In this document: piece by piece, positions 42,374 to 44,244 of the stretch
Numbering within the stretch: the first letter of the stretch is position 1
Layout: each line of letters opens with the position of its first letter
The notes under the pieces: model-generated
What the model was told of the DNA's origin: nothing
Database searches by the model: none
The model's input: only the letters and a program-made list of their open reading frames with translations
NCBI GenBank assembly: GCA_964649195.1
Contig: CAZYPK010000026.1
Span: 1 to 44,244 of the forward strand
DNA length: 44,244 nucleotides
Direction of reading: 5' to 3'
From: JTS-RE9 sp964649195
GTDB taxonomy: Bacteria; Planctomycetota; Phycisphaerae; Phycisphaerales; Phycisphaeraceae
Translations under genes and position numbers: made by a program

Positions 42374-43954
42374 CTACGGTCGCAGCGGCTTCATTCTGCC
42401 GCTCGTCATGCGGAGATGGATGTTGCGGAAGACGACCTGGCTGTGCATGGCGCCCAGTCCGATGACCTGCGGGCTGAGGACGCGCCACATGGGGGAGACG
42501 CGGACATCGCTTTTCTTGCCGGTCCATTTCAGGATGGATTTGCCGTCGAGTTTCGCTTCGATCTGGGATTCGCCGCCGCGGTTGACGACGGCGACCTGCA
42601 CGCGGTACCACTGGTTGTTACCCACCGCCGAGGTCATGTCGAAGAACTTGCCGACGCCGCCGAGCATGCCGAGGGAAGCCTGCTTGGCGTTTTCTCCGCC
42701 CAGCCCCATCGCCACCTGCCCGTCGCCCAGCGGCAGCACGAAAATGAGCACGCCCGCGCCGCCGACCCTGCGAACTTCCACTTCAAACTCATAATCACCA
42801 GCGATTTCCGCGGGAATCGCGATGCGGGAATAAGCGGCCGCTTCACCCTTGAGGCTGTCGCCTTCGATGGACCATTTGCCGTCCACGGCGTCCTTCGCCG
42901 GATCGACCAGGACCAACAGGTTGGCGCTCCTGTCCGGCCTGGCCGACTTGCTGTCGGACTTCGGGTCGGACTTGGCCGCCTGAGCCAGTTGGCTCTCCAG
43001 TTTGTTGATGGTCAGCTGCGCCTTGGTTCGCTGGAGGTCATTCTCCTTGTGAACATTCAGGAACGCGCGGTAGTAACCCGTGGCGCGCCTGGTCATGGCT
43101 CTTCGGGATTCGAGCGTTTTGGTGTTCACCGCGAACTCGTGATACCAGTCGCCCAGCGCCATCAGGTCTTCTTTGGAGAGGTTCCTGATTTCGAGCGTCG
43201 CGGCCAGCAGCAGCTTCTGCGTTTCGGGTTTGGCCAGAAGGGAATACTTTCGCGCTTCGCCGGGATCGTCGAGCTCCACCACCAGCAGCCGGATGAGTTC
43301 ATCGGCGACAGCGGTGTTCTCCTCGTTGCGCTCGAACTGCCGCTTGACGACGGCGATCCGCTCGAAGAGTTGACGGTGGGTGCGCAGCCGCTGAATCTTT
43401 TCCAATATCGCGGGGCGGGCCTTGCGATCGACCGCATCGGCGATGACGAGCGCCTTCTGATAATGCTGCGTCGCCTGCTCGAAGCCGCCGTCCTCGGCGC
43501 TGGCGTGTCCCATGCGCGTGAGATGTTCGATCAGCGCCTTGCCCGCGACGGCTTTGCCTTCGCGGCCGCCTTGCCGATACCACTCTTCGTACAAGGCGAG
43601 AACCTTCGACTGAGCCGCTTGGCGTTCCGCGGGCACGCGGCTCGACAACTGATTCATGACCTCGATGGCCAGCGGATATCCCTTTTCATTCCTGCCCGCG
43701 AGATCGAATATCTGGTGACATGCGACCACGAGCAGAGCTTTGGGGGTGTCGGTGGAATTGACGACTTTGAGCATGCCCTGGGCAAGTTCAAGATCATCTT
43801 CAAAGGTCGGAGTCGCCGTCACGCGCGCGATGTCCGCACGGTAGATGCCGTCGAAAAGCGTCTTCGCATCCTCGCCTGCGATGACCGCGGACGGCAACGA
43901 CAACAGGATCGCCGATGCCGACAGGCTGATGATATTGAACGCTCGTCGCGACAC
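42374..43954 (-). CDS. Exported protein, helical N-terminal half and DUF1080/LamG-like C-terminal domain
   Basis: 526 residues from a GTG at 43954, chosen because AGGAGG lies 5 bases upstream and the signal peptide begins at once (RRAFNIISLSASAILLSLPSAVIA, then GEDAKTL); an ATG at 43993 gives 13 more residues. Residues about 40-330 are helical (FEQATQHYQKALVIADAVDRKARPAILEKI, VADELIRLLVVELDDPGEARKY). The C-terminal domain (about 345-520; SIEGDSLKGEAAAYSRIAIPAEIAGDYEFEVEVRR, VGNNQWYRVQVAV) is a concanavalin-like sandwich akin to DUF1080. First gene of the exported-protein operon; the AT-rich DNA upstream probably holds the promoter. Confidence 0.78.
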   Translation of the reverse strand: MSRRAFNIISLSASAILLSLPSAVIAGEDAKTLFDGIYRADIARVTATPTFEDDLELAQGMLKVVNSTDTPKALLVVACHQIFDLAGRNEKGYPLAIEVMNQLSSRVPAERQAAQSKVLALYEEWYRQGGREGKAVAGKALIEHLTRMGHASAEDGGFEQATQHYQKALVIADAVDRKARPAILEKIQRLRTHRQLFERIAVVKRQFERNEENTAVADELIRLLVVELDDPGEARKYSLLAKPETQKLLLAATLEIRNLSKEDLMALGDWYHEFAVNTKTLESRRAMTRRATGYYRAFLNVHKENDLQRTKAQLTINKLESQLAQAAKSDPKSDSKSARPDRSANLLVLVDPAKDAVDGKWSIEGDSLKGEAAAYSRIAIPAEIAGDYEFEVEVRRVGGAGVLIFVLPLGDGQVAMGLGGENAKQASLGMLGGVGKFFDMTSAVGNNQWYRVQVAVVNRGGESQIEAKLDGKSILKWTGKKSDVRVSPMWRVLSPQVIGLGAMHSQVVFRNIHLRMTSGRMKPLRP

Positions 43955-44244
43955 CCGAACCTCCTGCAAAGCGGCATTGAAGTGCCCCAACATCTGACGT
44001 TGAGTGAGATGTCAGCTTAACTACTAACAGGCGATCCATGCAATAGGATTTTATAAAATTACTATAAATTTTTGTCGGGGGTCGTCGGACAATTCTGGAA
44101 CTCGACAGAATGCCCCGCGTTTTCATGGTCGTCATGCAGGTTTTCATGGTGTGGTGTGATGTTATCTCGATACCCCGTTGATTTTCCGCGATAGCGAAAT
44201 GTCGTTGAAAACACGCATTGAGCCGCGTCGAATCCTACCCCCCC
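43955..44244 (-). promoter_or_regulatory. AT-rich region upstream of the exported-protein operon
   Basis: About 290 bases with no supported gene. Positions 44041-44075 are markedly AT-rich (ATTTTATAAAATTACTATAAATTTTT) against the GC-rich surroundings, and on the minus strand TATAAA and TATAGT could serve as -10 elements about 100 bases before the start. No clear -35 partner was identified. Confidence 0.35.

Noticed and set aside
42318..42611. N-terminal extension of the 435-residue protein
   Set aside because: It is antisense-like, basic low-complexity sequence overlapping the previous gene and would displace the signal peptide.

Overview
The window looks like chromosomal DNA of a GC-rich member of the Planctomycetota. 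The evidence is an adjacent DUF1553/DUF1501 gene pair, a two-domain DUF1080 protein, a PPC-domain protein, zinc-ribbon membrane proteins and several secreted proteins of planctomycete type. No rRNA, CRISPR array or transposase gene was seen.

Left flank (1-11.5 kb): the end of a DUF1553 gene carrying a low-complexity insert, DUF1501, a response regulator with a diguanylate cyclase domain, three secreted or membrane proteins, a nucleotidyltransferase/HEPN pair, DUF1080, a zinc-ribbon membrane protein flanked by REP-like hairpin repeats, ruvX and a mannose-1-phosphate guanylyltransferase. It ends at an initiator tRNA-Met gene.

Island (11.57 to about 32.5 kb): accessory DNA that appears to be two serine-recombinase elements in tandem. 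Element A (11.57-27.73 kb) is bounded by a short sequence shared between the 3' end of the tRNA and position 27,731. It carries a collapsed recombinase remnant, a ParE-like toxin, an HNH nuclease, ArdC, a FitAB module with an extra FitA, a GNAT gene with an in-frame repeat insert, a four-gene locus with an ECF sigma factor and a Lon-like protease, two further toxin-antitoxin modules separated by decayed ASCH-gene fragments, and a plasmid replicon (iterons, DnaA boxes, truncated repA). Element B (27.73 to about 32.5 kb) carries a frameshifted large serine recombinase translationally coupled to a putative replication initiator, plus two unknown genes.

The most interesting locus is at 19.2-24.7 kb. 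An ECF sigma gene, a small linker-rich protein and a 1069-residue protein with a Lon-type Ser/Lys dyad form one tightly coupled operon. Divergent from it is a protein with 25-residue repeats and a CFI-box C-terminal domain. The intergenic space holds one copy of the same bipartite motif (GATGTAACCC-N5-CGTGTAT) facing each way, at nearly equal distance from the two start codons. I infer a protease-controlled sigma-factor signalling or conflict system, parallel in logic to the CalpL/CalpT/CalpS branch of type III CRISPR but without CRISPR parts.

Right flank (32.6-44.2 kb): seven minus-strand genes for exported proteins, including an M14 carboxypeptidase, a protein ending in a metzincin-like zinc motif, TPR and helical-repeat proteins, and two proteins sharing a paralogous N-terminal domain.
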